Positions 44,883 through 54,965 of a stretch of 64,000 nucleotides of DNA are shown here, in pieces. This stretch comes from Balneolaceae bacterium. Lineage in GTDB: Bacteria > Bacteroidota > Rhodothermia > Balneolales > Balneolaceae. Under the pieces are notes generated by a model. That model made no database searches. It saw only the letters and a list, made by a program, of their open reading frames with translations, and was not told where the DNA came from. The translations under genes and the position numbers were made by a program. The stretch lies in the NCBI GenBank assembly GCA_020832285.1, contig JAFIFB010000038.1, forward strand, positions 1 through 64,000, given 5' to 3'. Numbering within the stretch: the stretch's first letter is position 1; each line of letters opens with the position of its first letter.

Positions 44883-46073
44883 GTATTTCAACAAATTAAT
44901 TACGCAACAATTTAGTATCTTTGCTTATACCATAACCCATCCCAATAGCAAGGATCAAAATGAAACACCTACAATTATCCCCCGAGGACGCTGAGGCTTT
45001 GAAGAAGTTTACTCGAAGCGGCAACAAAAATGTTCGTGAAGTGAACCGAGCGTATATCTTATTGTGGCTTCATAAGGGCAAAAAGACGGCTGAAATTGAA
45101 GAGTTATTAGAGGTTGAACGCACAGCCATCTGGAGAACAAAGAAAAATTACTTGGAATACGGTCTGGATCACGCCATTAAGGACAATCCCCGCCCCGGTC
45201 AGCCCAAGAAATATAATCAAAAACAGGTGGCAGATATTATTGCCTTGGCTTGCAGTGATCCACCAGAGGGCCGGCAGAGGTGGACATTGGAGTTACTTGC
45301 AGCGGAAGCAAAAAAGACGACGGGAATCGAGACTATAAATCGGGAAAGTATTCGATTGATACTAAAAAAAACGAAAGTAAACCTTGGTTGAGAAAGATGT
45401 GGTGTATCGGGGTGATTACGCCTGAGTACAGGCAGCGCATGTATCGGCTGTTGGATTTGTATGAGGAAGACTATGATCCGAAGTATCCTGTGGTTTGTAT
45501 AGATGAGAAGAGTAAACAGCTCCTGGAGGACATACGCAAGCCGATTCCCATGAAGCCGGGGCGTCCGGCAAAGTATGATTATGAATATAAGCGCAACGGA
45601 ACAAGAAATATTTTTGTGGCCGTAGAGCCCAAGGCTGGCAGGCGAGTCATAGAAGTGACCAAAACAAGGAAGAAGTCCGATTTTGCCAATTTCGTAGCCG
45701 ATTTAGTGCAAAAGGAATATCCCAATGCAACCAAGATTCGACTTGTACTGGATAATTTAAACACCCATTTTCCAACATCCTTTTACGAAACGTTTTCCAA
45801 AACGAAAGCAGATCAGATCCTGGAAAGAATCGAGTTTTGTTATACACCAAAACACGCAAGCTGGTTGAACATGGCTGAAATTGAAATAAATGTAATGGGA
45901 AAAGAGTGTTTACCCGACAAAATTGGAAGCGAGGAGCTTCTCAAGCAACAACTCGAGCCATGGACAACCCAAAGAAATAAGGAGGAGAAGAAAATTCATT
46001 GGACCTTTACAAAGCAAGATGCAGATAAGAAACTATCCAAACACTATGTTGCATAATTAAATTGTTGAAATAC
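44883..46073 (+). mobile_element. IS630-family insertion sequence, complete
   Basis: 1191 bp between TA dinucleotides (44881-44882 and 46074-46075), the duplicated target of IS630/Tc1 elements. The 27-bp terminal inverted repeats at 44883-44909 and 46047-46073 match at 25 of 27 positions, both starting GTATTTCAACAA. One transposase gene in two frames fills the element. Its right end lies 14 bp from the stop codon of the GHL10-amidase gene, which is unharmed. The left-end sequence is identical to the copy at the window start. Confidence 0.92.
44960..46056 (+). CDS. IS630 transposase made by programmed -1 frameshift
   Basis: Two overlapping frames: orfA 44960-45391 (HTH domain, 'GNKNVREVNRAYILLWLHKG' and the second HTH) and a -1 frame running to 46056 with the DDE core. 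The zero-frame heptamer A-AAA-AAA lies at 45364-45370 inside an A8 run; slipping there yields a fused protein of about 365 aa. The catalytic triad is intact: Asp in VVCIDEKSKQ, Asp in LVLDNLNTHF and Glu in LNMAEIEINV. Unslipped translation gives a 143-aa HTH-only product that may repress. Intact reading frames and the identical second copy argue for current activity. Confidence 0.88.
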
Positions 46074-46087
46074 TAGTTTTACGGTTA

Positions 46088-48640
46088 TTACTGAGGTTCG
46101 TTATCCAGTTTCTGTTCAATCAGGCGCAAGATTGTACCGTCATCCAGGTAGGGGCGCAGGTAAGTTCCAGGACAGGATGTATCTGCCCAGTCGTAATGAC
46201 CGTAAATGTCATCTGTTCTGAGGGCATATTTTTGAATGGCATAGGCCATCATTTCAGCAATGGCCTCTATTTGCGCTTCGGTTGGTTCCTGCAGGTTGTA
46301 GTTCCCCATTACACTAATTAGTAGATGTCCCCTTGGATCATAACTGGTATTGGTTTCTCCGACAAGATTTGGATCCCGCCCTTCGTAAATAGTGCCGTCC
46401 AGGCCGATGAGGTAATGGTAAGGTACATCCCACCAATTTCGTTCTTCGGCACCCCATTCATATAGTCCGCGAAGCACCGATATCGGATCATCATCTTCGG
46501 TGAGCGGCTCGGTACTGCCGGTGTGGTGCAGGGTAATTTTGTTGATTCGGTGTGGTACCCTAAAACGGTCAAATGCTGTACCGGTTTCTCTCATCGCTGC
46601 CCGGTCCACAGGAAGTGAAGCCACTGTAGCGATTTCAAACTGGGAGAGGCCGTTTTCAAAATTCAAATCGAGCAGCCCGATGTGGTAGCCATACCAGTTA
46701 AATGCTTCCCCTTTTTGGATAGACTTGCTTTCGGAAACTCCGTTTCTATAGAGCTGAATGCGAATAGTCTCGCTTTCCCGTCGGCGGGCTTCTTCATCGT
46801 CTATTCCGTGAACTGGCGCTTTGAAGAGATGATCGGGGGCAACAGCCGACCGCAGCATTCTTGAAACCACAAGCGTGAGGTCCCGGAATTGAAGGGTATC
46901 TCCCTGAGACAGGTTACGCCGAATGGCAGTGGCTTTGTACCCGCCCGGCTCGGTTTGAGCCCATTTGTTTCGTTTGACAATAGTTGGCGGTTGAATGGTG
47001 GTGGTGTCGTTGCTTACCGATTCGACCTGATCTTGCAAAACATCGACAATATCGCTTTCCAGTCCTATTCGGTTTACCGCTGATACATATATTTTATCTG
47101 GGCGGAGCATCGCTTCTCCTCCATGGAAAACTGTTTCTATACGTTGTCCGGGTATTACCTCAATCTCCCAACGGCCATTTTTTTTAGTTCTTAATATCCA
47201 CCAGCGAACATCATCACCCGGTGCCGGCTGAAGGTGCAGAGCCCAGTGATCTCCGTAATCTCGAATTGAGGTTTCAGGAGGTGATGGAATCACTCCGTAG
47301 TCCATCCAGGGAGAAGCGGGAATGAGTGAGGTAAGCGAATGCACTCCCGATGAGAATTTCCGGTTAAACTGATCTGGATTTTCGAGAAAGGCACGCATAC
47401 TGAAATGAACTGCACCGGTAACTTCGGGGAAACCTCTTGCAGTATATACCTGGCCGGTAATTTCTTCATGAGGCCAGGTTACATTTTCGGTCCAAATACG
47501 ACTGGTGTATATTCCGGGCCAGATGTGGCGCCCGTGGCCATTTTGTTCCACCCACCACTGCAAAACAACGGGAAAAGGCTGTGGAGTCTGATCGATACGG
47601 TAGTAGATTTGAGGGGTGAGATAGTCTACCCAGCCCTCTTTTAGCCAAAGGCGGGCGTCGGCATAAAGCTCTTCGTACGCATCAAAACCGGTAGTGTGTT
47701 CGGGATAGCCCGGGCGCCAGATTCCGAACGGACTGATTCCAAACTTTATGTGCGGTTTCTTCTTTTTTATTTGTTCTGAAAGTTCTTTCATTAACAAATT
47801 CACGTTATTTCTCCGCCAGTCGCCCCGGGAGAGGGTATTTCCAGATTCCCGGGCTCGCCGCCAGCTTTCATCATCGGGGAAATCATTACCTCCGTCGTAG
47901 GAAGGGTAGGGGTAGAAATAATCATCAAAATGAACTCCGTCAATATCATAGCGCTCCACTACATCCATGATGACGCGAATTGTGTGCTCTTTAACTTCGG
48001 GCAGTCCTGGATCCATCCACAAAAAATTACCATATCTGTGTACATGTTCAGGGTTCGTTCTGCTGATATGATCCGGTGAAATCTCCGACCGGTTCGTCGG
48101 GTGAAGCGCTCTGTAGGGGTTGAACCAGGCGTGGAGCTCCAGCCCTCGTTTGTGTGCTTCATTAATGGTAAACTCAAGCGGATCGTAGTAGGGAAGAGGT
48201 GATCGTCCCATTCGTCCGGTAAGGTAGTAGGACCAGGGTTCATAGGGTGAATAATAGAGTGCATCGGCGGCCGGCCTGACCTGAAGAATCACCGCATTAA
48301 AATGGAGTGCAGCGGCGCGGTCCAGAATTTTGATCATTTCCTCTTTTTGCTGAGAAACAGGCAGTCCGGGCTGAGAAGGCCAGTCAATATTAGCAACTGT
48401 GGCCACCCAAACAGCCCGGAACTCTTTTTGAGGCTTCAGGTGAGCTTCATACTCAACTGTTGTCAGGGTTTCGGTAACAGAAAGCTCCTCCTCAGGCTCG
48501 GCAGGTGTTACTTCGGATTCTTGTTCCGGCTCCGGTTCATGAACCGTTGGTTCGGGGGTACGGCAACCGAAAGCAAGAATCAGCAAACTTGAAAGTATTA
48601 AGAGCCAAAAGAATTGTTTTTTCTGATACATCCGGCACAA
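46088..48640 (-). CDS. GHL10-type glycoside hydrolase fused to N-acetylmuramoyl-L-alanine amidase, lipoprotein
   Basis: 850 aa; signal II ends LAFGC (Cys26), followed by a P/E-rich spacer. Residues about 75-400 form a GHL10/DUF187 barrel ('EFRAVWVATVANIDWPSQPG', ILQVRPAADALYYSP, 'DIDGVHFDDYFYPYPSYDGG', FGISPFGIWRPG). A linker of Fn3-like beta-structure follows. Residues about 690-845 are an Amidase_2/PGRP domain with zinc ligands in TLHHTGS and YGHYDWADTSCPG. Both activities would act on cell-wall peptidoglycan, cutting the glycan and the stem peptide. The IS630 copy ends 14 bp beyond the stop. Confidence 0.87.
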   Translation of the reverse strand: MCRMYQKKQFFWLLILSSLLILAFGCRTPEPTVHEPEPEQESEVTPAEPEEELSVTETLTTVEYEAHLKPQKEFRAVWVATVANIDWPSQPGLPVSQQKEEMIKILDRAAALHFNAVILQVRPAADALYYSPYEPWSYYLTGRMGRSPLPYYDPLEFTINEAHKRGLELHAWFNPYRALHPTNRSEISPDHISRTNPEHVHRYGNFLWMDPGLPEVKEHTIRVIMDVVERYDIDGVHFDDYFYPYPSYDGGNDFPDDESWRRARESGNTLSRGDWRRNNVNLLMKELSEQIKKKKPHIKFGISPFGIWRPGYPEHTTGFDAYEELYADARLWLKEGWVDYLTPQIYYRIDQTPQPFPVVLQWWVEQNGHGRHIWPGIYTSRIWTENVTWPHEEITGQVYTARGFPEVTGAVHFSMRAFLENPDQFNRKFSSGVHSLTSLIPASPWMDYGVIPSPPETSIRDYGDHWALHLQPAPGDDVRWWILRTKKNGRWEIEVIPGQRIETVFHGGEAMLRPDKIYVSAVNRIGLESDIVDVLQDQVESVSNDTTTIQPPTIVKRNKWAQTEPGGYKATAIRRNLSQGDTLQFRDLTLVVSRMLRSAVAPDHLFKAPVHGIDDEEARRRESETIRIQLYRNGVSESKSIQKGEAFNWYGYHIGLLDLNFENGLSQFEIATVASLPVDRAAMRETGTAFDRFRVPHRINKITLHHTGSTEPLTEDDDPISVLRGLYEWGAEERNWWDVPYHYLIGLDGTIYEGRDPNLVGETNTSYDPRGHLLISVMGNYNLQEPTEAQIEAIAEMMAYAIQKYALRTDDIYGHYDWADTSCPGTYLRPYLDDGTILRLIEQKLDNEPQ

Positions 48641-48991
48641 AATTCAGGTGAAATATTTCAGGGGGAAGATAGTACGGCTTTTAATGATAAAACTCTATTT
48701 GCTTTTATAAAGTGTGGTGCCGGAATATTATTTTTCTCATTTTGATTGTAATCTTGCTGAAATTGATATTTTGAATTCAACCGTTACCTGTTATTTATCA
48801 AATAGTTATTATTGGAAAAGGCTCCTTGATAGTAAAAACAATAAAGAAGGAATATTGGCCCATGAAACCAATATCATCAGGCCTGCCTCTGTTGACAGCT
48901 GATGTCTGATAGCTTTTAGCTAATAACCATTTTTCAACGTCACATTATTATACAGGCAAAACTAACTGTTACACCATTCTTTTGAATTTAA
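48641..48991. other. 351-bp intergenic region without a gene
   Basis: AT-rich, between two minus-strand genes: the promoter of the GHL10-amidase gene and the 3' flank of the histidine kinase gene. A short plus-strand frame at 48714-48902 has no family resemblance. No structure of note. Confidence 0.4.
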
Positions 48992-51900
48992 TCAAATACT
49001 TGGGAAGCGAATGAAAAAAGATGTGCCATGCCCCTTTTTTGAATCAAACCAAATGTCGCCGCCGTGTTCTTCTACAATTTTTTTGGTAATGGCCAGTCCC
49101 AGACCTGTGCCGCTTGATTTAGTAGAAAATTTCGGTAGAAAAATTTTGTCGCGGTCTTTTTCATCAATGCCATGTCCGTTGTCTTTGACCTGAATCATGG
49201 CGTGATCTTTCATTTTTTTGAGTGTGATCTGTATTTCAGCCTTTTGAGGGCTGCACGCCTCGATAGCATTTTTGATAAGATTGATCAATGCCCGTCTCAG
49301 TTCATCTTCCACACCAGATACGGTCACCTCTTTTTTTGGAATGATACAGTGGATTTCTGCAGAGTTATCGTGTTCATACAGATCAGCAACAGATTGTACA
49401 AGTTCGGTCAGACTCAAAGGCTCTTTTGGTTCATCAATCGGTTTTGCAAATTTCGAAAAATCGGAAGCAATTTTATTCAATGATTCGATCTGCTCGATAA
49501 TGTTTGTCGCCATTTTTTCGATAGCAGGCTTCAAATCTATTGCCCGGCCGGGGTTTCCATCGAGCTGCCGCTGGAGGTGCTGCAGGTTCAGTTTCATCGG
49601 GGTGAGCGGATTTTTAATTTCATGAGCAACCTGTTGTGCCATCTCTTTCCATGCAGATTCTCGCTCAGCCTTCATGAGCTCTTTCTGAGCGTGATCGAGC
49701 CGATGCACCATTGTATTGTAGGCATCAGCAAGTGAACCGATTTCATCCTGGCTGGTAACGGCAACTTTGGTTTTCATGTCGCCGCGGGAGATTTTGTTCA
49801 GCCCTACCTGAATCAGCTTCAGCGGTTTTGTAAGTTGATTCGAGAGAAAAACAGAACCGGCTATAAACAAAGAAAAAATAAACAGGTACACAACAAAAAG
49901 GTAGCTGGTGGTTTCGAGGAGCTGCTCTTCATAAACAGGTGATTGCAAAAATGTGGGGATAGCAATGGCTCCGATGGGTGTTCCGTCGGCATCAGAGAGA
50001 GATCGATAACCGATCAGCATTTCGTCGGTGCCAATTTCACTGGAAGCAACATAGTGGATACGCTCACGGTTAAAGAGAAAATCGTACACGGGGTAAGGCA
50101 TGGTGGCCGGTACCAGGTGCTGCTGAAAAATTTGTGGAGTAGTGGAGACCGCAACAGAGCGGCCGAAATAAAGTACAAGATCCACATTAAGCGGGGTCGT
50201 GATTTCTGATAACAGTTCAGATGCATCAGAATCTTCCGAGAACAAGTCCCGGTCTTTCATCGCTTCGGCTACGCTGCTTAGACTGTTGACCAGCTCCCTT
50301 TCAACATTCTTTTCATTTTGTATGTCCACCGCATACTGGGTGGCAAAAATCAGTACAATCAGAAAGAGTATGGTAGCAAGGGCAAGTCCATCTACCAGTC
50401 GATCTCTGAACCTGCGATTTTGACCGAAAAGGCTGTAATGCCCAAATCCGGCCATGCCGAGCAATGAGAAACAGAACAGACCGAAAAAAATGAGCACAAC
50501 CTGCAGGCGAAAGAATGAGAAGAGGTGATGGTTAAATCCCGGAACAGGAGTACTTGCCTTGATGACAGTGCGTTCATCATGACTTACCAATACTTCACGG
50601 AATGAGCCGTCTGACGTGATATTGGTGAAAAAACTTACAGAGTTTTGTCGTGCAATTTCTGCTTCCTGCTGAGGTAGTTTATTGTATTGGGGCTGATTAT
50701 GATAAATACCGCGAACAGTGCTGGCTGTTAACCGCTCGCCCAGATACTCGGCAATATAGTAACTCTGTTTCCAGTCGTTCCTGGTTGCGGCAGAGAGAAC
50801 CGCTCGCATCGGTTTGTTGTAGTCGAGACGTTCTTTAAATACATCACCAGCAATCCAGGCAATCATATTTTCTGGCCGATCGGCATCATAAATTGGGATC
50901 CAGCCCCTGTCCAGAGCTGTATAGCGGTCTGAAACAGCAGGGCGTCCCCAAATTACCGGACGGTTGGTTTGCCAGCGAATCTGCTCCCCGCGATAGGAAC
51001 GGAGCATTGTGTCGGTTGTAAAAACTCGAGACCAGGCAGGAGTTTCCAATGTTGTGGAATAGTTTGTGATCTCTTCATTTCCGGGTGTAAGCAAGCGAAT
51101 ATGAAACGAATGATTTTTCCATTCCGGCTTGATATTGGACTGAACCGAACGCTGAAAATAACCTTGTACAAGTTGCCGCTGCTGTCCGATTTCCACCTCA
51201 GTAAGATGAGAGAGATCCGTCTCAATCTCTGAAAGCAGATCGAAAAGGATGTCACGGGTATTGAATGCGTCTTCATCGGTGTATAAAGTAATTTGGTGAA
51301 GAAGCTCCCGGTCGACCCGGTCTTTTGAGGTGTCCCAGATGATAAAATAGACCGATGCGGAAATTACAAAAACCCCAATCATCAATTTTCTGAATCCCGA
51401 CATTTTGTACCAATGGTCGGGATATTTGTAAAGTTGATAACTGATGAGCAGATAAAGGAGAAAAAGGGTGAGGGTGATAGAAAACATTCGGGTGAAGAAC
51501 AGGTTTTCTTCAACAGCGAGATCAACGAAAAAATAAAAACAGATGAAGCTGAATATAGCAATAACAGAGATCAGTGCTGTTTTTCCCTCTTCGCTCAGCA
51601 TTAAAAAATATCCTGCTGAAAGAATAATGCCTGATGCAGCTGTGAGAAAGATTCCCGAAAAAATGTAGAAGATAAACGACTGGATATCCGGAGACAGTTC
51701 AAGATCCAGGAGGGGTATGTGGCTTTCTGTTAAAAGTGTTTGAGTGGAGAATACAAAAAAAAGCAAAAGTATCAGGCAGAGGGCTCCATAGAGAACTGAA
51801 AATGCCAGTGTCCGAAAGTGCTCTTCATTACGGTTAGCGCTCAGAGAAAATCGGAGAAGATTGTGAAAGCTGACAAAGAGCAGAAACAGAAAAAAAGCAT

Positions 51901-52846
51901 TAATAATGTATTCGGCCAGAAGATAGACCGTTTCGTGATCTGTTACCATCCCTCCTGAAATAAACAGGGATATCCAATAATTTAATAGGCCTGTTAATAA
52001 TACTGCCGGCCACAATATGAAAATCAGTAAAATTTGTATGATGTGAAGTAATTTACTTTTACGGATGGTTGACCAAACCACCAAAAGCAGAAATGACGAT
52101 AGAAATATGGCAATGTGAAAAGCAAATCGCCACTGATAGTGTGTTTCGTTCTGGGTCTGCAGATAGCTGTGCGAAAGTTCCAGAGGAGCATAAACTACAC
52201 CGACAGAATCGGTTCGAGGTGTTGAAAGAGTGCGCTGAATCGAGTTTCCGGGAATAGAGCCAAAATAACTATATCGTACGGGGAAGCTATTGCGAAGCCC
52301 TGGATCATCAGAAAGCTGATATTCAACATTCTTGATAAAGGGAAGATCTGTAGTTTGAGCCAGCCGCCTTGCTGTTGAAATATTGAAACGTTCATCTTCA
52401 ATCGTTAACTGCTGCCGGTTCAGCAGAACAACTACATTATTAAAACTTGTGATGGTTGTGTAAGTAGTGTCACTTTCGCTTTCCGAAAAAGGAGGTTGGG
52501 GGTTTAGGTCAAAACCTTTCCAAAGCCAGGAATCCCCGTTTTTATAAATGCTGATTCCCCAAAAGTTTTTTTGCGATAGCCGGTTATAAACAGGCATACG
52601 ACCCTGGTTGGTTTCAGCTGCGTGCTGTACAAGAGTTCTTATTTCTGCAGATTCCTCTTCAAGCTCGGTATAGATTTGATGAAAAAGAGTTACAGCATCA
52701 TCCAGACTTCGGTCAATAATAAGGGCAAGTGCTTCATCACCGGTGGCAGACCTGTGTGCACTAAATTCCATAATGCCGTAGCCCGCGAGGAGTAAAATCA
52801 GCAGGGATGAGGCCAGCTTTGCAGGGTATTTGGTGAATATTGTCAA
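48992..52846 (-). CDS. very large NtrY-like sensor histidine kinase
   Basis: 1284 aa. The N-terminus is a TM helix and an extracellular segment (about 30-230), then a cluster of about eight TM helices (about 235-520), a second exported domain (about 530-790), two further helices, a third exported domain (about 850-985) and the last TM helix. Then come HAMP (about 1010-1060, '[20 protein letters not shown]'), HisKA with His near 1075 ([19 protein letters not shown]) and HATPase with N (IKNAIEAC), G1 ([10 protein letters not shown]) and G2 (GTGLGLA) boxes. NtrY-like kinases sense envelope or nitrogen status. No response regulator is encoded in the window. It is read after rsfS on the same strand. 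Confidence 0.88.
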   Translation of the reverse strand: MTIFTKYPAKLASSLLILLLAGYGIMEFSAHRSATGDEALALIIDRSLDDAVTLFHQIYTELEEESAEIRTLVQHAAETNQGRMPVYNRLSQKNFWGISIYKNGDSWLWKGFDLNPQPPFSESESDTTYTTITSFNNVVVLLNRQQLTIEDERFNISTARRLAQTTDLPFIKNVEYQLSDDPGLRNSFPVRYSYFGSIPGNSIQRTLSTPRTDSVGVVYAPLELSHSYLQTQNETHYQWRFAFHIAIFLSSFLLLVVWSTIRKSKLLHIIQILLIFILWPAVLLTGLLNYWISLFISGGMVTDHETVYLLAEYIINAFFLFLLFVSFHNLLRFSLSANRNEEHFRTLAFSVLYGALCLILLLFFVFSTQTLLTESHIPLLDLELSPDIQSFIFYIFSGIFLTAASGIILSAGYFLMLSEEGKTALISVIAIFSFICFYFFVDLAVEENLFFTRMFSITLTLFLLYLLISYQLYKYPDHWYKMSGFRKLMIGVFVISASVYFIIWDTSKDRVDRELLHQITLYTDEDAFNTRDILFDLLSEIETDLSHLTEVEIGQQRQLVQGYFQRSVQSNIKPEWKNHSFHIRLLTPGNEEITNYSTTLETPAWSRVFTTDTMLRSYRGEQIRWQTNRPVIWGRPAVSDRYTALDRGWIPIYDADRPENMIAWIAGDVFKERLDYNKPMRAVLSAATRNDWKQSYYIAEYLGERLTASTVRGIYHNQPQYNKLPQQEAEIARQNSVSFFTNITSDGSFREVLVSHDERTVIKASTPVPGFNHHLFSFFRLQVVLIFFGLFCFSLLGMAGFGHYSLFGQNRRFRDRLVDGLALATILFLIVLIFATQYAVDIQNEKNVERELVNSLSSVAEAMKDRDLFSEDSDASELLSEITTPLNVDLVLYFGRSVAVSTTPQIFQQHLVPATMPYPVYDFLFNRERIHYVASSEIGTDEMLIGYRSLSDADGTPIGAIAIPTFLQSPVYEEQLLETTSYLFVVYLFIFSLFIAGSVFLSNQLTKPLKLIQVGLNKISRGDMKTKVAVTSQDEIGSLADAYNTMVHRLDHAQKELMKAERESAWKEMAQQVAHEIKNPLTPMKLNLQHLQRQLDGNPGRAIDLKPAIEKMATNIIEQIESLNKIASDFSKFAKPIDEPKEPLSLTELVQSVADLYEHDNSAEIHCIIPKKEVTVSGVEDELRRALINLIKNAIEACSPQKAEIQITLKKMKDHAMIQVKDNGHGIDEKDRDKIFLPKFSTKSSGTGLGLAITKKIVEEHGGDIWFDSKKGHGTSFFIRFPSI

Positions 52847-53133
52847 AAAAACGAAAGCCAGTTTAATTTTTTTGCGCCAAGTTGATCAAAGAATGCCTCA
52901 AAAACCTGGCAATGAAATGAATTGATGATAGCTCAATAAAAAAATTCATCAAAATGTTTCTGAAGCAATTTATGGGGCAGAGTCAACGGCAAATTGCACA
53001 CCCAGTACCGTTAATGCAACTTTTCAGGAAAAGTTCCTTTTTTAATGACAGATTTCAAACCGACCTCATGTTGTTGTGTATTTAGGTTTTTCAGGTAAGA
53101 AATCAGATAGCAATTAATGTGATGGGTTACATC

Positions 53134-53550
53134 TTATTCGTCCGATATTTCTGTAATAACTGCATCGTTCCACATCCGTTCGATGCCGTAGAAATTTCGT
53201 TTTTCCTCACTGAAAATGTGTACAACTACATTTACATAATCCAGAATAATCCACCTTCTTGCATCCATGCCTTCCTGTTTCCAGACATTTTCACCAATTT
53301 TCTCTTTTACTTTTTCGAGTGCACTGTTGGCAAGGGCACGGATTTGCGTTTCCGATGTGCCGTGGCAGACCAGGAAATAATCGGTTAATGTGGTAAGCTC
53401 TCTTACATCCAGTAATTTAATGTCTCTTGCTTTTTTTTCGAGTAAACCCTCAGTTATAACATTGATCAACAGTTCTGAGTCAGAAGTTTTGCCGGGGGCG
53501 TTTGTGGAAAATTTAGATTGTGCAATTTCAGTAGATTTTGTCATAGGCAT
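53134..53550 (-). CDS. rsfS: ribosome silencing factor RsfS
   Basis: 138 aa with the complete RsfS/Iojap domain from about residue 24: 'LLEKKARDIKLLDVRELTTL' TDYFLVCHGTSETQIRALA, then 'EGMDARRWIILDYVNVVVHI' and FYGIERMWNDA. It binds ribosomal protein uL14 and prevents subunit joining in starvation. The ATG is followed by a ~25-residue nonconserved extension, so a later start is possible. It lies 18 bp after the LytR_C gene and 287 bp before the histidine kinase, on the same strand. Confidence 0.93.
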   Translation of the reverse strand: MPMTKSTEIAQSKFSTNAPGKTSDSELLINVITEGLLEKKARDIKLLDVRELTTLTDYFLVCHGTSETQIRALANSALEKVKEKIGENVWKQEGMDARRWIILDYVNVVVHIFSEEKRNFYGIERMWNDAVITEISDE

Positions 53551-53568
53551 ATAATTGGTAATAGTTTA

Positions 53569-54024
53569 TTAAAAGTTTAATGAATCGTAGTCGGATCCGA
53601 TTACCAGAGTAACATCAAGGTAAAAGTCGGGTGACTGTTCACGTAATACCTGTTCTTCGGGTATTCCAAGAGCTTTGGCCACTTTTATGGCGTTTTCCAT
53701 CTGTCCGCTCCGGGATATGACAATGCTTTCAGAAAGGTTAAAATGATCGTAATTGCCGGTTTCAACCACATCGAACCCAAACCCCCGAAGCTGATCAGTA
53801 AATCGAGTGGCGATTCCGGGTACTCCGCATCCATTTAAAACTTCGAGCTGTATGACGTTGCTTACTAGGACAGGGTCAACCGTTGTTCGTTCTGCTGCAA
53901 TCCTTGGATAAATAATTCGTGATCCCAGAGCAACCAAAAGAATAATTAGAAGAACTCCCAGAAAACCGATGGCAGAGTTCAGAAAAAGATGGTTCCGGTT
54001 GTCTTGGTTTGATGTTTCCGTCAT
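53569..54024 (-). CDS. LytR C-terminal domain (LytR_C) membrane-anchored protein
   Basis: 151 aa. A TM helix at about 15-35 is followed by a periplasmic LytR_C domain (about 48-145, 'IQLEVLNGCGVPGIATRFTD' and GFDVVETGNYDHF). The family accompanies LCP cell-wall ligases but its own biochemical role is unclear; here the catalytic LCP domain is absent. It lies 9 bp after the unknown exported-protein gene and 18 bp before rsfS, so three genes appear co-transcribed. Confidence 0.83.
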   Translation of the reverse strand: MTETSNQDNRNHLFLNSAIGFLGVLLIILLVALGSRIIYPRIAAERTTVDPVLVSNVIQLEVLNGCGVPGIATRFTDQLRGFGFDVVETGNYDHFNLSESIVISRSGQMENAIKVAKALGIPEEQVLREQSPDFYLDVTLVIGSDYDSLNF

Positions 54025-54033
54025 TAAAAACGT

Positions 54034-54549
54034 TTAGTAGCGGGGAGACATTCTGTTGAATGGTGAGTAGTAATTACTTCGTCCGTATGGACCAAATCCG
54101 TGACCATAATAAGCAGGTCTCTGTGAGAATTGGAGTGAAAGACGGGCGTTATCAGAAATTTTATAGTCAATTCGTGCCTGATCTACAATAATCTGTGCTC
54201 CGAGGCTATTATCATTGTTCATAAAGCTGTTACCGAAGGGAGCGTGCAGTACCGAAACATCAAGTTGAGCATCAAAGCGCTCACTCAGATCGAAATGCAT
54301 GTGGTTGGTGTAAGCATTGATATTTTGCATCTGTCCGCCGAAGCTGCTAAATGTCATAGAGTAGGAGTGATCCATTGTCATATTGAGGAGATTCATCCAG
54401 CTCCCAATAGTGCTTTCTCCACTCGATCCGGAGTGAGTCATTGTAGCAGAATACTCTTCGGGTTGATATTTAAGATCTTGTCTGAGCTGTGCTTCAGCAA
54501 TCAGTGTTATAGAAAAAAACAAGATGATAAAGGCGGATGTAAATTTCAT
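54034..54549 (-). CDS. exported protein of unknown function
   Basis: 171 aa with a signal peptide ending LIAEA (about 20). The mature part alternates polar and aromatic residues ('LLNMTMDHSYSMTFSSFGGQ', 'HFDLSERFDAQLDVSVLHAP'), suggesting beta-strands of an outer-membrane or surface-associated protein, and ends in a G/Y-rich tail (AYYGHGFGPYGRSNYY). I do not recognise a family. It is the first gene of the unit leading to LytR_C and rsfS. Confidence 0.7.
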   Translation of the reverse strand: MKFTSAFIILFFSITLIAEAQLRQDLKYQPEEYSATMTHSGSSGESTIGSWMNLLNMTMDHSYSMTFSSFGGQMQNINAYTNHMHFDLSERFDAQLDVSVLHAPFGNSFMNNDNSLGAQIIVDQARIDYKISDNARLSLQFSQRPAYYGHGFGPYGRSNYYSPFNRMSPRY

Positions 54550-54965
54550 AGTTTTCAGTGTTTCTTATCAAACGTATCAGTCTCTTTAATAATTATACAT
54601 AAATAGAAGGAGACAGTAAATATATTTTGTGAGATGAATGAATAAAAAATTACAGGCTGAATGTATCTAACTTAATCAAATGCGAATTTGTTGCTCGAAC
54701 CCTGATTTCTCACCAAGAGATTTTCCCTCAGTATGACACTGATGCGCTATCAGCTACGTCGAAACTTCAATTATAGCAGGCGGCAAATTATTATTGAAGG
54801 ACATTATACATTATATATATGAGGCTTGGACTATAACTTTCCGATTTATTTTTTTGAATATATATTCTCAATAAGATAATATATGACAATATCTTTATAT
54901 GTTTTAAAGGCCGTTCTTTTGCAAGGTCATTATATCATATCAATTTTCAGCTATAAAGTATTATT
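54550..54965. other. divergent intergenic region
   Basis: 416 bp between the minus-strand unknown exported-protein gene and the plus-strand FAD oxidoreductase gene. AT-rich, increasingly so near 54780-54965; it should hold both promoters. No ORF or repeat of note. Confidence 0.4.
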
